Assembly: GCA_044361365.1 (NCBI GenBank)
Contig: JBIKIW010000006.1
Coordinates: 1-47,480, forward strand
Source: JBIKIW01 sp044361365
Lineage (GTDB): Bacteria; Patescibacteriota; JACMRA01
DNA: 47,480 nt
Direction of reading: 5' to 3'
In this document: positions 15,031 through 23,107 of the stretch, piece after piece
How positions within the stretch are numbered: position 1 is the stretch's first letter
How the letters are laid out: each line of letters begins with the position of its first letter
Notes under the pieces: model-generated
The model's database searches: none
Seen by the model: the letters and a program-made list of their open reading frames with translations, nothing else
What the model was told of the DNA's origin: nothing
Program-made: the position numbers and the translations under genes

Positions 15031-16473
15031 ATGAAATTATCACAAAACACAATCACCAAACGCTCCGAAGACTTTTCTCAGTGGTATCTCGATATTATTA
15101 AGGCAGCAGACATGGCTGAACATTCTCCAGTTCGTGGATCAATGATCATAAAGCCATATGGTTATGCTATTTGGGAAAATATTCAAAAAGCCTTAGACGA
15201 TAAGTTTAAACAGAAAGGTGTAGAAAATGCTTATTTTCCGTTATTGATTCCAGAAAGTTTTTTGACTAAAGAAGCTGACCATGTTGAAGGTTTTGCTCCA
15301 GAATTGGCAGTTGTAACCCACGCAGGAAATAAAAAATTGGATGAAAATTATGTAATTCGCCCAACCTCGGAGACCATAATTTACGACACTTACTCCAATT
15401 GGATTGAGTCTTATAGAGATTTACCTTTGCTTATCAATCAATGGGCAAATGTGATGAGGTGGGAACTTCGACCTAGATTATTTTTGAGAACTACTGAATT
15501 TTTATGGCAGGAAGGACATACATGTCACTCTACTGAAGCTGAAGCTGACGACTTTGCTAGGCAAATGCTGGAAGTTTATAAAGATGTTCAACAGGATTTT
15601 ATGGCAACCCCAGTGATCGCAGGTGAAAAAACCGAGTCTGAAAGATTTGCAGGAGCTGCTCGAACATACACAGTTGAAGCTATGGCACAAGACGGAAAAG
15701 CAATTCAAAACGGTACTTCACACCTACTTGGACAAAATTTTGCAAAAGCTTTTAATATAAAATTTTTGAATCAAAATAATATTCAAGAATATGTTTGGCA
15801 AACTAGTTGGGGAGTTTCTACCAGGATGATAGGATCATTAATCATGATTCATTCGGATGATTTGGGTTTGGTTTTGCCACCAAAAATTGCTCCAATTCAA
15901 GTGGTAATTGTGCCATTTTTATCAAACAAAGAGGATCAAAATCAGGAAGTTTTGGAGAAAGTAAATCAAATTGAAATAGATTTAAAGAAAATTGGAGTTA
16001 CAACCAAGCTTGATAAAAGAGATATGCGTTTTGGTGAAAAAATGTTTGAGTGGGAGAAAAAAGGTGTGCCAGTCAGACTTGAGTTTGGACCAAAAGATAT
16101 GGCAAAAAATCAATGCGTGCTTGCAAGAAGAGACACTGGTGAAAAAACGGTTGTAAATTTGGATAATTTAACCCAAGAAGTGAGTGATTTGTTGGATAAA
16201 ATTCAGACAAATTTGTTTGATCGAGCTTTGAAATATCAAAAAGAAAAAACTGTAGAAGTCACCACTTGGGAAGAGTTCACAAAAGCTATTGAGGAAGGTA
16301 ATTTTGTGGTTGCAAACTACGACGGAACCAAAGAAACTGAGAAAAAAATTAAAGAAGAGCTAAAAGCTACTACTCGCTGCATTCCTTTTGAAATAGAGCA
16401 AAATGTGTCTGGAAAATGTGTTTATTCTGGAAACGAGGCTAAAGTTCGGGTAATTTTTGGTAGGAGTTATTAA
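15031..16473 (+). CDS. proS: prolyl-tRNA synthetase, archaeal/eukaryotic type
   Basis: Class II synthetase that charges tRNA-Pro. The length of 480 residues, the lack of the bacterial editing insertion, and the C-terminal zinc-type domain ending in VRVIFGRSY identify the archaeal/eukaryotic (ProS type 3) form. Motif 1 lies near PVRGSMIIKPYGYAIWENI. Motif 2 is NVMRWELRPRLFLRTTEFLWQEGH. Motif 3 is in TSWGVSTRMIGSLIMIHSDD, and an anticodon-binding domain (IQVVIVPF) follows. The C-terminal domain has CIPFEIE and GKCVYSG cysteines. The start codon is ATG, with a promoter directly before it. Confidence 0.97.
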   Translation: MKLSQNTITKRSEDFSQWYLDIIKAADMAEHSPVRGSMIIKPYGYAIWENIQKALDDKFKQKGVENAYFPLLIPESFLTKEADHVEGFAPELAVVTHAGNKKLDENYVIRPTSETIIYDTYSNWIESYRDLPLLINQWANVMRWELRPRLFLRTTEFLWQEGHTCHSTEAEADDFARQMLEVYKDVQQDFMATPVIAGEKTESERFAGAARTYTVEAMAQDGKAIQNGTSHLLGQNFAKAFNIKFLNQNNIQEYVWQTSWGVSTRMIGSLIMIHSDDLGLVLPPKIAPIQVVIVPFLSNKEDQNQEVLEKVNQIEIDLKKIGVTTKLDKRDMRFGEKMFEWEKKGVPVRLEFGPKDMAKNQCVLARRDTGEKTVVNLDNLTQEVSDLLDKIQTNLFDRALKYQKEKTVEVTTWEEFTKAIEEGNFVVANYDGTKETEKKIKEELKATTRCIPFEIEQNVSGKCVYSGNEAKVRVIFGRSY

Positions 16474-16527
16474 ACAGCTCTTTACAAAAGCTTATAAATC
16501 TGCATATCTAATTCGAAACAATTTTTT

Positions 16528-16935
16528 ATGCCAGAATACAATCCTGAAAGAAATTTAGCAAATCAAAGACGACAAGCTAATGAATTATGAAGAACAGAAT
16601 CTATAGAAACACCTTATCAGACAGCCTTTTTTATTGATAAAACAGACTCAAATTGGGAAGATCCGATTAGAGCATTTCTTACCGCTAATTTCAAACACCA
16701 CAACCCTCTAAAGTATATAAATGCTGTTATCTCAGAGTTAGCTGCAACAGAAGATCTAAGTTCGAGCCATGGAACAACTCCTAAATCTAAAGAGTTGCCT
16801 ACAAAACCTGAAATAAGAATAGAAATTAATTCAGAAACTATTACCGTGTATTATTGGGTAAAAAATGCTCGACCTAAAAAATTTACTGTAGATAGATTGT
16901 ATTTTTTAAGAAGAGTTAACGCAAATTTAGAATAA
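16528..16935 (+). pseudogene. small unknown gene interrupted by an in-frame TGA
   Basis: From ATG at 16528 a 136-codon frame runs to TAA at 16935 with one interruption, TGA at codon 21 (16588-16590). After it 114 codons stay open, encoding text such as TPYQTAFFIDKTDSNWEDP and IRIEINSETITVYYWVKNARPKKFTVDRLYFL, which looks like a real alpha/beta protein. A TTTACA at 16481 and TATCTA at 16505 could be a promoter. Either the gene is dead, translation begins after the TGA at an unusual codon, or TGA is read through. Family unknown. Confidence 0.55.
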
Positions 16936-16937
16936 AG

Positions 16938-18245
16938 TTAAACCTCCACCACAGTTCTTTTTGGTACAGCCAAATGAAGCCTTTTTTTGCGTCCGGAGAT
17001 GGCGATTCTTTGTAGTAAAGTTAGATTTGGTTCGACTTTTTTGGGAATAATGTGGTAGTCGATATAAATCGTTTTTTCATTTTGTGGATAAATGTGAAAA
17101 TAATTTAGCTGAAAAGTTGGGTAATATACATCTGGCAGGAATGGGAAAATGGAGTTTATGCGGATCAGCTTTTTGAGCCAAGTACCGGTATTTATAACCA
17201 AATTTTGGTCTATTTTGGTGAGGGAAACTTCGTGAGTGTGACCGTAAATAAAGGCTAAAACGTCGTTATTTTTGGCAAAAACTTCTTTGGCGGCTTGTAG
17301 ATAATTATCGGCTTTTTGGATTTTAAACAATTTTCCAGGTTGAAATCCGTAAGCTTTAAGAACTTTCCTAAAATCCCGTAAAATCACCCACAAAGGAATG
17401 CTTAGAGTCACGATTGCCCAAAAAAGAATGGTGTTTATAAAAATTGCAAAATCAAATGCTCTGCCAGCGAGTCCAAATTTTTGCCAAGGTTCTTGAATAA
17501 AAAACCTGCCATGTGAAATCCCTCTTTCCTCCAAAAAAGTACCCAAAATTATTATAATACTAACCAAAAACAAGATAATATAGGGCAAAATTACTGACCT
17601 CAAAACTGGACTCATTTCTTGGTAGATGTAGTTTGAAAAAAACCAATGAGGTACATATTCGTTTGGATAAACCGATTCCAAATCTCTAATCCAAAGTCGT
17701 TTGCTGCTTGGCTTTTTGCGGTGAACCAAATCCACAATAGTCTTGGTACTAAAAAATCCTAGAGGGGTGCTTTTTGGGTTGCTGAAATCTTCAACTTTAT
17801 TGAACGGATCAATTTGACTTCCGTGTTCAATCCAGAGCTTTTTAGTCAAAATTTTGCGAGTGATAAACTGCTTATCAATGAGCTTTATGTTGTATTTTTG
17901 GAGTAACATTTCAAACTCTTCATAGCCTACCATTTCGTGATCGTGATTGCCGGGAATTAAGGTAATTTTAATTTTTTCACCAGATTCTTTGAAGGCTGTA
18001 AAAAGCTCACGGTGATTTTTGATTACGGTTTTTAATTTTCTGAGGCTGTCTTCCCCACTCATTTCCCAAAAGCCAAACCCGTCACCCACAATAATTAGTT
18101 CGCAAGGCTCGTTAAGATCTTTTAGGTTGTATAAAAAGTTGATTAATTCAGGCTCAAACTGGCATTCATCAAGTATTCCATCGCCTCCAATATGTAAGTC
18201 ACTAATAAAGTAATAATTTTGATTTTCGTGTTTGTTTTTATCCAT
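16938..18245 (-). CDS. calcineurin-like metallophosphoesterase with inserted membrane segments
   Basis: The metal-binding motifs are complete: ISDLHIGGDG, IVGDGFGFWE, LIPGNHDHE, a central WIEHGSQIDPFN and, after a long gap, FIYGHTHEV with VINTGTW. The gap (about residues 200-310) contains two strong membrane segments, around VILPYIILFLVSIIIILG and FINTILFWAIVTLSIPLWVI. The catalytic site is therefore assembled from parts either side of a membrane hairpin. This resembles LpxH/UDP-diacylglucosamine-hydrolase-like phosphoesterases in the first half, but the substrate is unknown. ATG at 18245 sits nine bases after a -10 box. Confidence 0.85.
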   Translation of the reverse strand: MDKNKHENQNYYFISDLHIGGDGILDECQFEPELINFLYNLKDLNEPCELIIVGDGFGFWEMSGEDSLRKLKTVIKNHRELFTAFKESGEKIKITLIPGNHDHEMVGYEEFEMLLQKYNIKLIDKQFITRKILTKKLWIEHGSQIDPFNKVEDFSNPKSTPLGFFSTKTIVDLVHRKKPSSKRLWIRDLESVYPNEYVPHWFFSNYIYQEMSPVLRSVILPYIILFLVSIIIILGTFLEERGISHGRFFIQEPWQKFGLAGRAFDFAIFINTILFWAIVTLSIPLWVILRDFRKVLKAYGFQPGKLFKIQKADNYLQAAKEVFAKNNDVLAFIYGHTHEVSLTKIDQNLVINTGTWLKKLIRINSIFPFLPDVYYPTFQLNYFHIYPQNEKTIYIDYHIIPKKVEPNLTLLQRIAISGRKKRLHLAVPKRTVVEV

Positions 18246-18254
18246 CAGTCTTAT

Positions 18255-18283
18255 TTTTTAGATAAAAAGTTGAGTTTTGGCAA
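18255..18283 (-). promoter_or_regulatory. promoter of the metallophosphoesterase gene, nearly leaderless
   Basis: On the minus strand: TTGCCA (18283-18278), a 17-base spacer, TAAAAA (18260-18255), then nine bases to the ATG at 18245. The expected transcription start falls within about three bases of the start codon. Confidence 0.5.
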
Positions 18284-18431
18284 GGGGTGGGATTGGGTTG
18301 ATTGAGGTTGTTGCAATATATGAGTTAATATCCAATTTATGGGATAAAATTATCAAATTTAACCTTTAATTGTAGAGTAAATTGAGTTACAATCCATTCA
18401 AAAATATCTAAAAATTAAGATCTGCAAGTTT

Positions 18432-19529
18432 TTACCTTCCACCTTTTAGTCTGTTGGCTTCTTTGGATAGCATCTGACAATTTTCAGCTGTAGTTTTTCC
18501 ACCTTCGTGCCAAGGTTTGATGTGGTCGGCTTCCATTTCGGATATTTCATATTGTTTTTTGGTCACAGGACAAATTCCGTTTTGTCTTTCAAAAGCTTCT
18601 CGTTTTTGCTGGGGTGTAAAAGTTCGAATATTTAGGTATTTTTCTTTTCTAGTTAAAAGATATTGATAAATTCCTGATTTTTTGGTTACATCTTCATCTT
18701 GCATCAAGTTCTTGATTTCTTTTTCTAGTTTTGCTGAATCAAACTCAACACCTTTAAATTCGTTGTACAAAAATCCCCAATCCAATCCTTTCATTTCTCT
18801 TCTATAATTTGGAAAAACAACCTTTACCCAATTTATCACATTTTGAAAATACAACCAGAGTTCATTAGCATTTGGCTTATGTTGATTGTCCGCCATATAT
18901 TGTTTGATATTTTGGTCTCCGTTTCGGTTTTCGCTAATCCAACCAATTACAGTTTCCAAATATTCCTGCCTGATAGGTGAACCGTTTAGATAATCACTTC
19001 CAAGTCCGTAAGCTGGGCAACTGGTTTTACTAAAATACCTCTTGGCATCGGTTAGCCAAGTACCTGTATAAACCGCATTTCTAAGCTCTTGATCGGTTAA
19101 TTTTTCGCCAGCAATATTGATTGTTTTAAACCAGTCCAATTTTTCACTACTACTTCCTTCGCAAAAATAAATCATCAGTTTGTAATCCAAAATCTGCTCT
19201 TGCTGGTCGTCGGTCAAATTTTGAAATTTCAAACCGTCTATAGAAAATTTGTTGGCTACATATTCACAAATACTAATCGTGCGTTGTTGCCCATCTAGCA
19301 CCTCAAAAGTTCCGTCCTCGTTTTTGACCCAATACATCACATTTAATGGGAAATTCTTGCGAACTGTTTCCAAAACCTTGTCTCTTTGTTCGTTTTTATA
19401 CACAAATTCTCGCTGATACTTTGGACGAATATTGAGTTTGCCACCAAAGCCAATTACACCCTCTTCATCGCTGTTTAGGTAGCCACTTGCCACTTCTCTA
19501 ATACCGATTTGTTGTAATTCTATATGCAT
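18432..19529 (-). CDS. DUF262 (ParB/GmrSD-like) protein with C-terminal HNH endonuclease
   Basis: The N-terminal half is DUF262: IRPKYQREFVYKNEQRDKVLETV then FEVLDGQQRTISICEYV, where DGQQR is the nucleotide-hydrolysing ParB/sulfiredoxin-like motif. The C-terminus is an HNH nuclease: FERQNGICPVTKKQY, then EADHIKPWHEGG and AENCQML. Proteins of this build act in GmrSD/BrxU-type defence against modified or foreign DNA. Only one Cys of a possible zinc pair is evident. I take the ATG at 19529 (MHIELQQIG). An EcoRI-family methylase lies 3.6 kb away on the same strand and may be its partner; that is inference. Confidence 0.87.
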   Translation of the reverse strand: MHIELQQIGIREVASGYLNSDEEGVIGFGGKLNIRPKYQREFVYKNEQRDKVLETVRKNFPLNVMYWVKNEDGTFEVLDGQQRTISICEYVANKFSIDGLKFQNLTDDQQEQILDYKLMIYFCEGSSSEKLDWFKTINIAGEKLTDQELRNAVYTGTWLTDAKRYFSKTSCPAYGLGSDYLNGSPIRQEYLETVIGWISENRNGDQNIKQYMADNQHKPNANELWLYFQNVINWVKVVFPNYRREMKGLDWGFLYNEFKGVEFDSAKLEKEIKNLMQDEDVTKKSGIYQYLLTRKEKYLNIRTFTPQQKREAFERQNGICPVTKKQYEISEMEADHIKPWHEGGKTTAENCQMLSKEANRLKGGR

Positions 19530-19620
19530 AAATAACCTGTTTAAACTTATAAAATGTAATGGTTTGGTCAAATTTGTTTGTGTTTTATAACTTCTGTGCT
19601 TACCTAATCGTGCTGGTGGG

Positions 19621-19765
19621 AAATACTTTGGCTTCCCAAGATTGATTTTTGTAGGGAGATAATGCTATGACTTCCCAAGATTTGCGTTAGGGGAACGCCT
19701 CCGGCTTCCCAACTTTGGCTTCCCAAAATTATTGGCAGGCAAGTCTTGCCTCTACGAGACTTAAG
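19621..19765. repeat. cluster of dispersed hairpins; left direct repeat flanking the RhuM remnant
   Basis: Contains hairpins of the GTAGGGG...CTTCCC family at about 19651-19675 and 19688-19711 and several separate GGCTTCCCAA strings. The last 45 bases (19721-19765, TCCCAAAATTATTGGCAGGC onward) recur with about four differences at 20829-20873, in direct orientation on the other side of the damaged RhuM gene. Confidence 0.75.
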
Positions 19766-19775
19766 AACGGTTGGT

Positions 19776-20027
19776 TTAATTTTGCGAGCGTGTTGGTTTT
19801 TTATTTGGGTTTTTAAAATTTTTTGTTAATTGTTTGAGATCTTTTTCAAGCTCTTTGAGGCTTTCTATTTTTTGAATCTGTTTTTGGTTTTGTTTGTATT
19901 TATGATATTCGTCACCCGCTTTGGTGGCTGCTTTATCGTGGCTAATTTTGCCTGCGTGAGTTAAAAGCTCTCTACCATTTAATTCTAAAATTGAATCTAG
20001 TCTTTTAATCCAGTCGCTCATATACAT
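19776..20027 (-). pseudogene. RhuM family protein remnant, C-terminal fragment
   Basis: MSDWIKRLDSILELNGRELL and THAGKISHDKA align with MKDWIDKLDAFLKFTEYDIL and TNAGKISNEVA of the intact RhuM protein at 36093-37130, near the C-terminus of that family. The fragment lies in a different frame from the N-terminal piece and overlaps it by 23 bases. The two pieces meet at a deletion that removes about 67 residues relative to the intact copy. A Lys/Asn-rich tail ends the fragment. Confidence 0.8.
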
Positions 20028-20682
20028 CGGCTGTTTGCTTGCTTACTGCCCACAAAAGTTTGTTTTGAACCTTTTTAAAAAACTCAACAGTTTTAAAATC
20101 CTCCGGGTCGTAATCAATGCTGGTGGCATAAATATCTTTGATTTTTTGGTAAAATAACTTTTCAGAAAGTCTGATTTCTCTAATTCTAGACTGCAATTCA
20201 TCAAAATAATTCAAGCTGTTGCCAGTTTTAAACCGCTGATCATTTAGCACAAAACCTTTAACAATGTATTCTTTAAGTCTATTTGTTGCCCAAATTCTAA
20301 AAGTAGTTCCTTGTTTGGATTTGACTCTATAACCCACAGAAATTATCACATCAAGGTTGTAAAGTTTGATTTCAGTTTGCTGGGTTTTACCCTCAATCGC
20401 TCCATGTTTAGTGGTCTGTCGGAAATTCCGAATAACCAGTTTTTCATCCAACTCTCCTTCTTTAAAAATATTTTGAATATGTTCCGAAACGGTATTTCTA
20501 GCCTTACCAAAAAGTTTTGCGATTTGCTCCTGAGTCAGCCAGACGGTTTCATTTTCTAAAAGCACATCAATTTTAATCTCTCCAGAATCGTTTTCATAAA
20601 TTAGAATTTGAGAATCGTTTTGATTTGTTGATTGTGGTTGTTGAAGCATATCGTTTGATTTGCGGATAAACTTAATGGGCAT
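20005..20682 (-). pseudogene. RhuM family protein remnant, N-terminal fragment
   Basis: Residues 30-215 match the RhuM (virulence-associated) family: VWLTQEQIAKLFGKARNTVSEHIQNIF (a helix-turn-helix-like start), KLYNLDVIISVGYRVKSKQGT, FRIWATNRLKEYIVKGFVLND and FDELQSRIREIRLSEKLFYQKI. After SKQTADVY the frame breaks into the C-terminal fragment. Compared with 36093-37130 the segment from about ISQRVDSKK to ASKGRVVL is missing. The biochemical role of RhuM is unknown; copies often sit in mobile or restriction loci. This copy is bracketed by 45-bp direct repeats. Confidence 0.85.
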
Positions 20683-20700
20683 TTTTTAAATTAAATTTTT

Positions 20701-20873
20701 TTGTAGGGGAACGGCTCTGACTTCCCAAAGTATATTTTTTGTAGGGGAGTACCTTTGGCTTCCCAAATTTAAAATTGTTGTTGTAGAGGAAACGCCCTCG
20801 TTTCCATTTTTCCCGTAGTTTGCAATGTTCCCAAAATGATTGGCAGGCAAGCCTTGCCTCTACGAAGCTTAAA
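20701..20873. repeat. cluster of dispersed hairpins; right direct repeat flanking the RhuM remnant
   Basis: Three GTAG(A/G)GG hairpins lie at about 20702-20727, 20740-20765 and 20782-20806. The third has GGAAACG...CGTTTCC arms. Bases 20829-20873 repeat 19721-19765. Nothing coding is visible between 20683 and 20932. Confidence 0.75.
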
Positions 20874-20932
20874 GATTTTTTGTTTTGATAATACCAATTT
20901 GATCGAATTCCGTTTTGTTTAACTCTTTTAAT

Positions 20933-21439
20933 TTATCGCTTGTTTTTTAATTTATCGAATACCTTGATTAAATGAGGGCAGGAACTGTCATAATAACTTC
21001 CTAAAATATTTGAATAAATCGGATCTCTTACAATTCCTAATATTTCTTCCCTCCTTTGAGATTCGAATAATTTTCTGTCAATTCTTGTAAAAACCCAAAA
21101 TCCTTGTAAATATACTGAACAAGCTCTATTGTATGCGTTTAATATTTCTTCACGAGACTCGCTAAGTGATTGCAAATATATTTCATGTTTGTTGCGGGAA
21201 TAATCTGGGTGATCTTCATCTAAGTTAATACTCAAACCTTGTAGATAGGTGTTTCTATAGTTAGTTAATGAATTTTGAATTAACTCATCAATATACATTT
21301 GATTGCTTGTTTTTGTGGAAGTCCAAGTTAAATATGCAACTATGAAAGCAACTATGGCAAGAATTATTGTTGTAAAATCTTTAAACTCTAAGTTGAAATA
21401 TTGAATTATTTTTTCGGTATCTATGGTAATTTGAGCCAT
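20933..21439 (-). CDS. hypothetical protein with one membrane segment, 168 residues
   Basis: A short N-terminus (MAQITIDTEKIIQYF) leads into a single membrane segment (TTIILAIVAFIVAYLTW), then a helical cytoplasmic domain rich in charged and aromatic residues, with SESREEILNAYNRACSVYLQG and IDRKLFESQRREEIL. The architecture, one helix plus a soluble domain, recalls small phage-defence membrane proteins, but I recognise no family. It starts at the stop of the 74-residue gene (TAATG overlap), so the two are one transcription unit. Confidence 0.65.
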   Translation of the reverse strand: MAQITIDTEKIIQYFNLEFKDFTTIILAIVAFIVAYLTWTSTKTSNQMYIDELIQNSLTNYRNTYLQGLSINLDEDHPDYSRNKHEIYLQSLSESREEILNAYNRACSVYLQGFWVFTRIDRKLFESQRREEILGIVRDPIYSNILGSYYDSSCPHLIKVFDKLKNKR

Positions 21440-21663
21440 TATTTTATAATCTTAGGTGCTGGTTTAACAATTGTTTGAGGTTGAGTAATAGGTGGGAGTG
21501 GAGGAATTAGTCTAGCCCCTGCAAAATGAGTATTTAGAGTTCTTAAATTTGGATTTTGTTGCGGTACAGGACTTGCTTGTTGTGAATTTTTTAGATGTTG
21601 ATCTAAACTTTTTATTACAGTCTTATTTTGAGAATAATTGGTTGAATTGTTATTGTTAGTCAT
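21439..21663 (-). CDS. small Pro/Asn-rich protein, 74 residues
   Basis: Low-complexity sequence rich in Asn, Gln, Thr and Pro (for example PLPPITQPQTIVKPAPKI). No domain is recognised. Its stop overlaps the start of the 168-residue membrane protein, which is the main reason to accept it as a gene. It may be an intrinsically disordered partner of that protein. Confidence 0.5.
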   Translation of the reverse strand: MTNNNNSTNYSQNKTVIKSLDQHLKNSQQASPVPQQNPNLRTLNTHFAGARLIPPLPPITQPQTIVKPAPKIIK

Positions 21664-21773
21664 AATTATAGAAATTTAAATTTGTAGTATTTGAAATCAA
21701 AAATATTAAAATAATTCTTGACAACTGGTTTGTTGTGTTGTGGTATTTGATTACAAATTGGCAATAGCCACGT

Positions 21774-21800
21774 ACCCCTAGAAATAGGGGTCAATTTTTT
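21774..21800 (+). terminator. terminator-like hairpin (plus-strand orientation)
   Basis: ACCCCTA (21774-21780), GAAA loop, TAGGGGT (21785-21791), then CAA and six T. It has the shape of an intrinsic terminator for plus-strand transcription, though the neighbouring genes are on the minus strand. It could block antisense transcription, or work poorly in both directions between the two minus-strand units. Confidence 0.5.
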
Positions 21801-21843
21801 GTCTTAAAAAGTTAGCTTTTGATATTTTTGTTTTGTTAAGTTA

Positions 21844-22611
21844 CTAGCTAACTAAAATACCAGAATCTATATAATTTGCAATACTTTGATATGGTAAAAA
21901 TTTTGTTTGATAGTTTTTTGCGGCTATTTCATCATCTTTTTTAAGTTCAAATTCTCTGTCGTCATAAATAATTATCCCTTCCTTTATTTCTCTACCTGTT
22001 TGTCTTATATCGTTGTATGAAAATAATGCTGAAGTTATTCTATCTTTTTTTGGGTTGCTGATAGTTTTGATTAAAATTTCACCAAATTTAGTTGGGATTG
22101 CAATATCAATGGTATTTGGATAGCCACTTTTACCATTTATTATAAATTTAGGGATTACTGGTACACTCTTTTCTTTAAATTTTGCCATCACATCATCAAA
22201 AAAGAAATTTTGTATTGATTCTCTTGCTAAAACATACAAATCACTAACAGCTAAAATACATTGAACCAAGCTATGCTTCTTTTTGGGTAAGTTTTGTAAA
22301 TCAGTTTTAATATAAATTGAATTATCGTTTTCATCTAATTTTACACCATAACTTAGAAGGGTTTGATCTAAAATATTTTTTCTAGCAGGCGAGTTAAAAG
22401 ATACCCCAGACATTTCTAAATCATTTATAATATAACCACCATCAGTTAGGGTAATTTCTGACTCAGAAGTTTTTATGGCATAAATTTCAATATGGTCGTT
22501 GTGATTATCTAAAAAAGGTAAAGTAAAGTGATATCCGTTTTCAATATCCTTGGATTTTATATTTTCTTTTAACCATAATAAGTAATTTTCTACCAAGTTT
22601 GTGTGAGACAT
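21844..22611 (-). CDS. DUF1828/DUF1829-like protein
   Basis: The N-terminal part (HIEIYAIKTSESEITLTDGGYIINDLEMSG, divided here as two motifs: a sensor-like beta strand and TDGGYIINDL) matches what I recall of DUF1828. The C-terminal part (PKFIINGKSGYPNTIDIAIPT...IKTISNPKKDRITSALFSYNDI) resembles DUF1829, with a pattern reminiscent of a restriction-type fold. Proteins of this kind are found in defence or toxin-antitoxin-like gene pairs, but their activity is not established. It follows the 156-residue gene by four bases, and the pair is probably one operon. Moderate confidence in the family, low in any role. Confidence 0.65.
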   Translation of the reverse strand: MSHTNLVENYLLWLKENIKSKDIENGYHFTLPFLDNHNDHIEIYAIKTSESEITLTDGGYIINDLEMSGVSFNSPARKNILDQTLLSYGVKLDENDNSIYIKTDLQNLPKKKHSLVQCILAVSDLYVLARESIQNFFFDDVMAKFKEKSVPVIPKFIINGKSGYPNTIDIAIPTKFGEILIKTISNPKKDRITSALFSYNDIRQTGREIKEGIIIYDDREFELKKDDEIAAKNYQTKFLPYQSIANYIDSGILVS

Positions 22612-22615
22612 ATTT

Positions 22616-23086
22616 TTAAAACAATTTAGGTGTAAAATTTGGGTATTTAGTATTAAAATAATCCAAAAACTTTTTTAATATTGAATAAACATCAACATGT
22701 TTTATCTCTTCTTGGGTAATAGATATTTTTGACAAAGGATAAGCGACTCTATCGTGAAATTTTTCGTCATAAATATGAATGTGAGGACCTTCAAAAGTTT
22801 CACCTCCAAACTCATTAGGATTAGTATGAGTTCCTTCTAAATCAAGCCTTATTAATCTTATAATCTTCCTGTATCTGGTATTGAAAGTAATTTTGGTTTT
22901 TGAGATTTCTAATTTTGGTCTAAAATAATTAAGTATAAAAGTCTCTTTGTTGTTTAGAGATATAATCTCGTGTTCCCATTTGGTAATCTGATTATTTTGC
23001 CCCTCCAAAGAAACTGAGAGATTTTGTTCTTTAAATTCTTTTTCAAGGCTTTTTAATATTTCAAATTGATCTTGAGTTATCAACAT
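22616..23086 (-). CDS. DUF6978-like hypothetical protein, 156 residues
   Basis: A small alpha/beta protein with KITFNTRYRKIIRLIRLDLEG, then THTNPNEFGG and a GPHIHIYDE segment. The His-rich texts (THTNP, GPHIHIY) resemble the DUF6978 family as I recall it, which is found next to DUF1828 genes; this is memory, not a search. The gene lies between the EcoRI-type methylase (upstream) and the DUF1828-like gene (four bases downstream). The conserved histidines suggest a metal or catalytic site, which is inference. Confidence 0.6.
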   Translation of the reverse strand: MLITQDQFEILKSLEKEFKEQNLSVSLEGQNNQITKWEHEIISLNNKETFILNYFRPKLEISKTKITFNTRYRKIIRLIRLDLEGTHTNPNEFGGETFEGPHIHIYDEKFHDRVAYPLSKISITQEEIKHVDVYSILKKFLDYFNTKYPNFTPKLF

Positions 23087-23107
23087 AAAGTAATTTTAAA
23101 CACCATT

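Noticed and set aside
16588..16590. Selenocysteine at the in-frame TGA
   Set aside because: No SECIS-like stem directly after the codon and no known selenoprotein context (no Cys homologue motif) are apparent.
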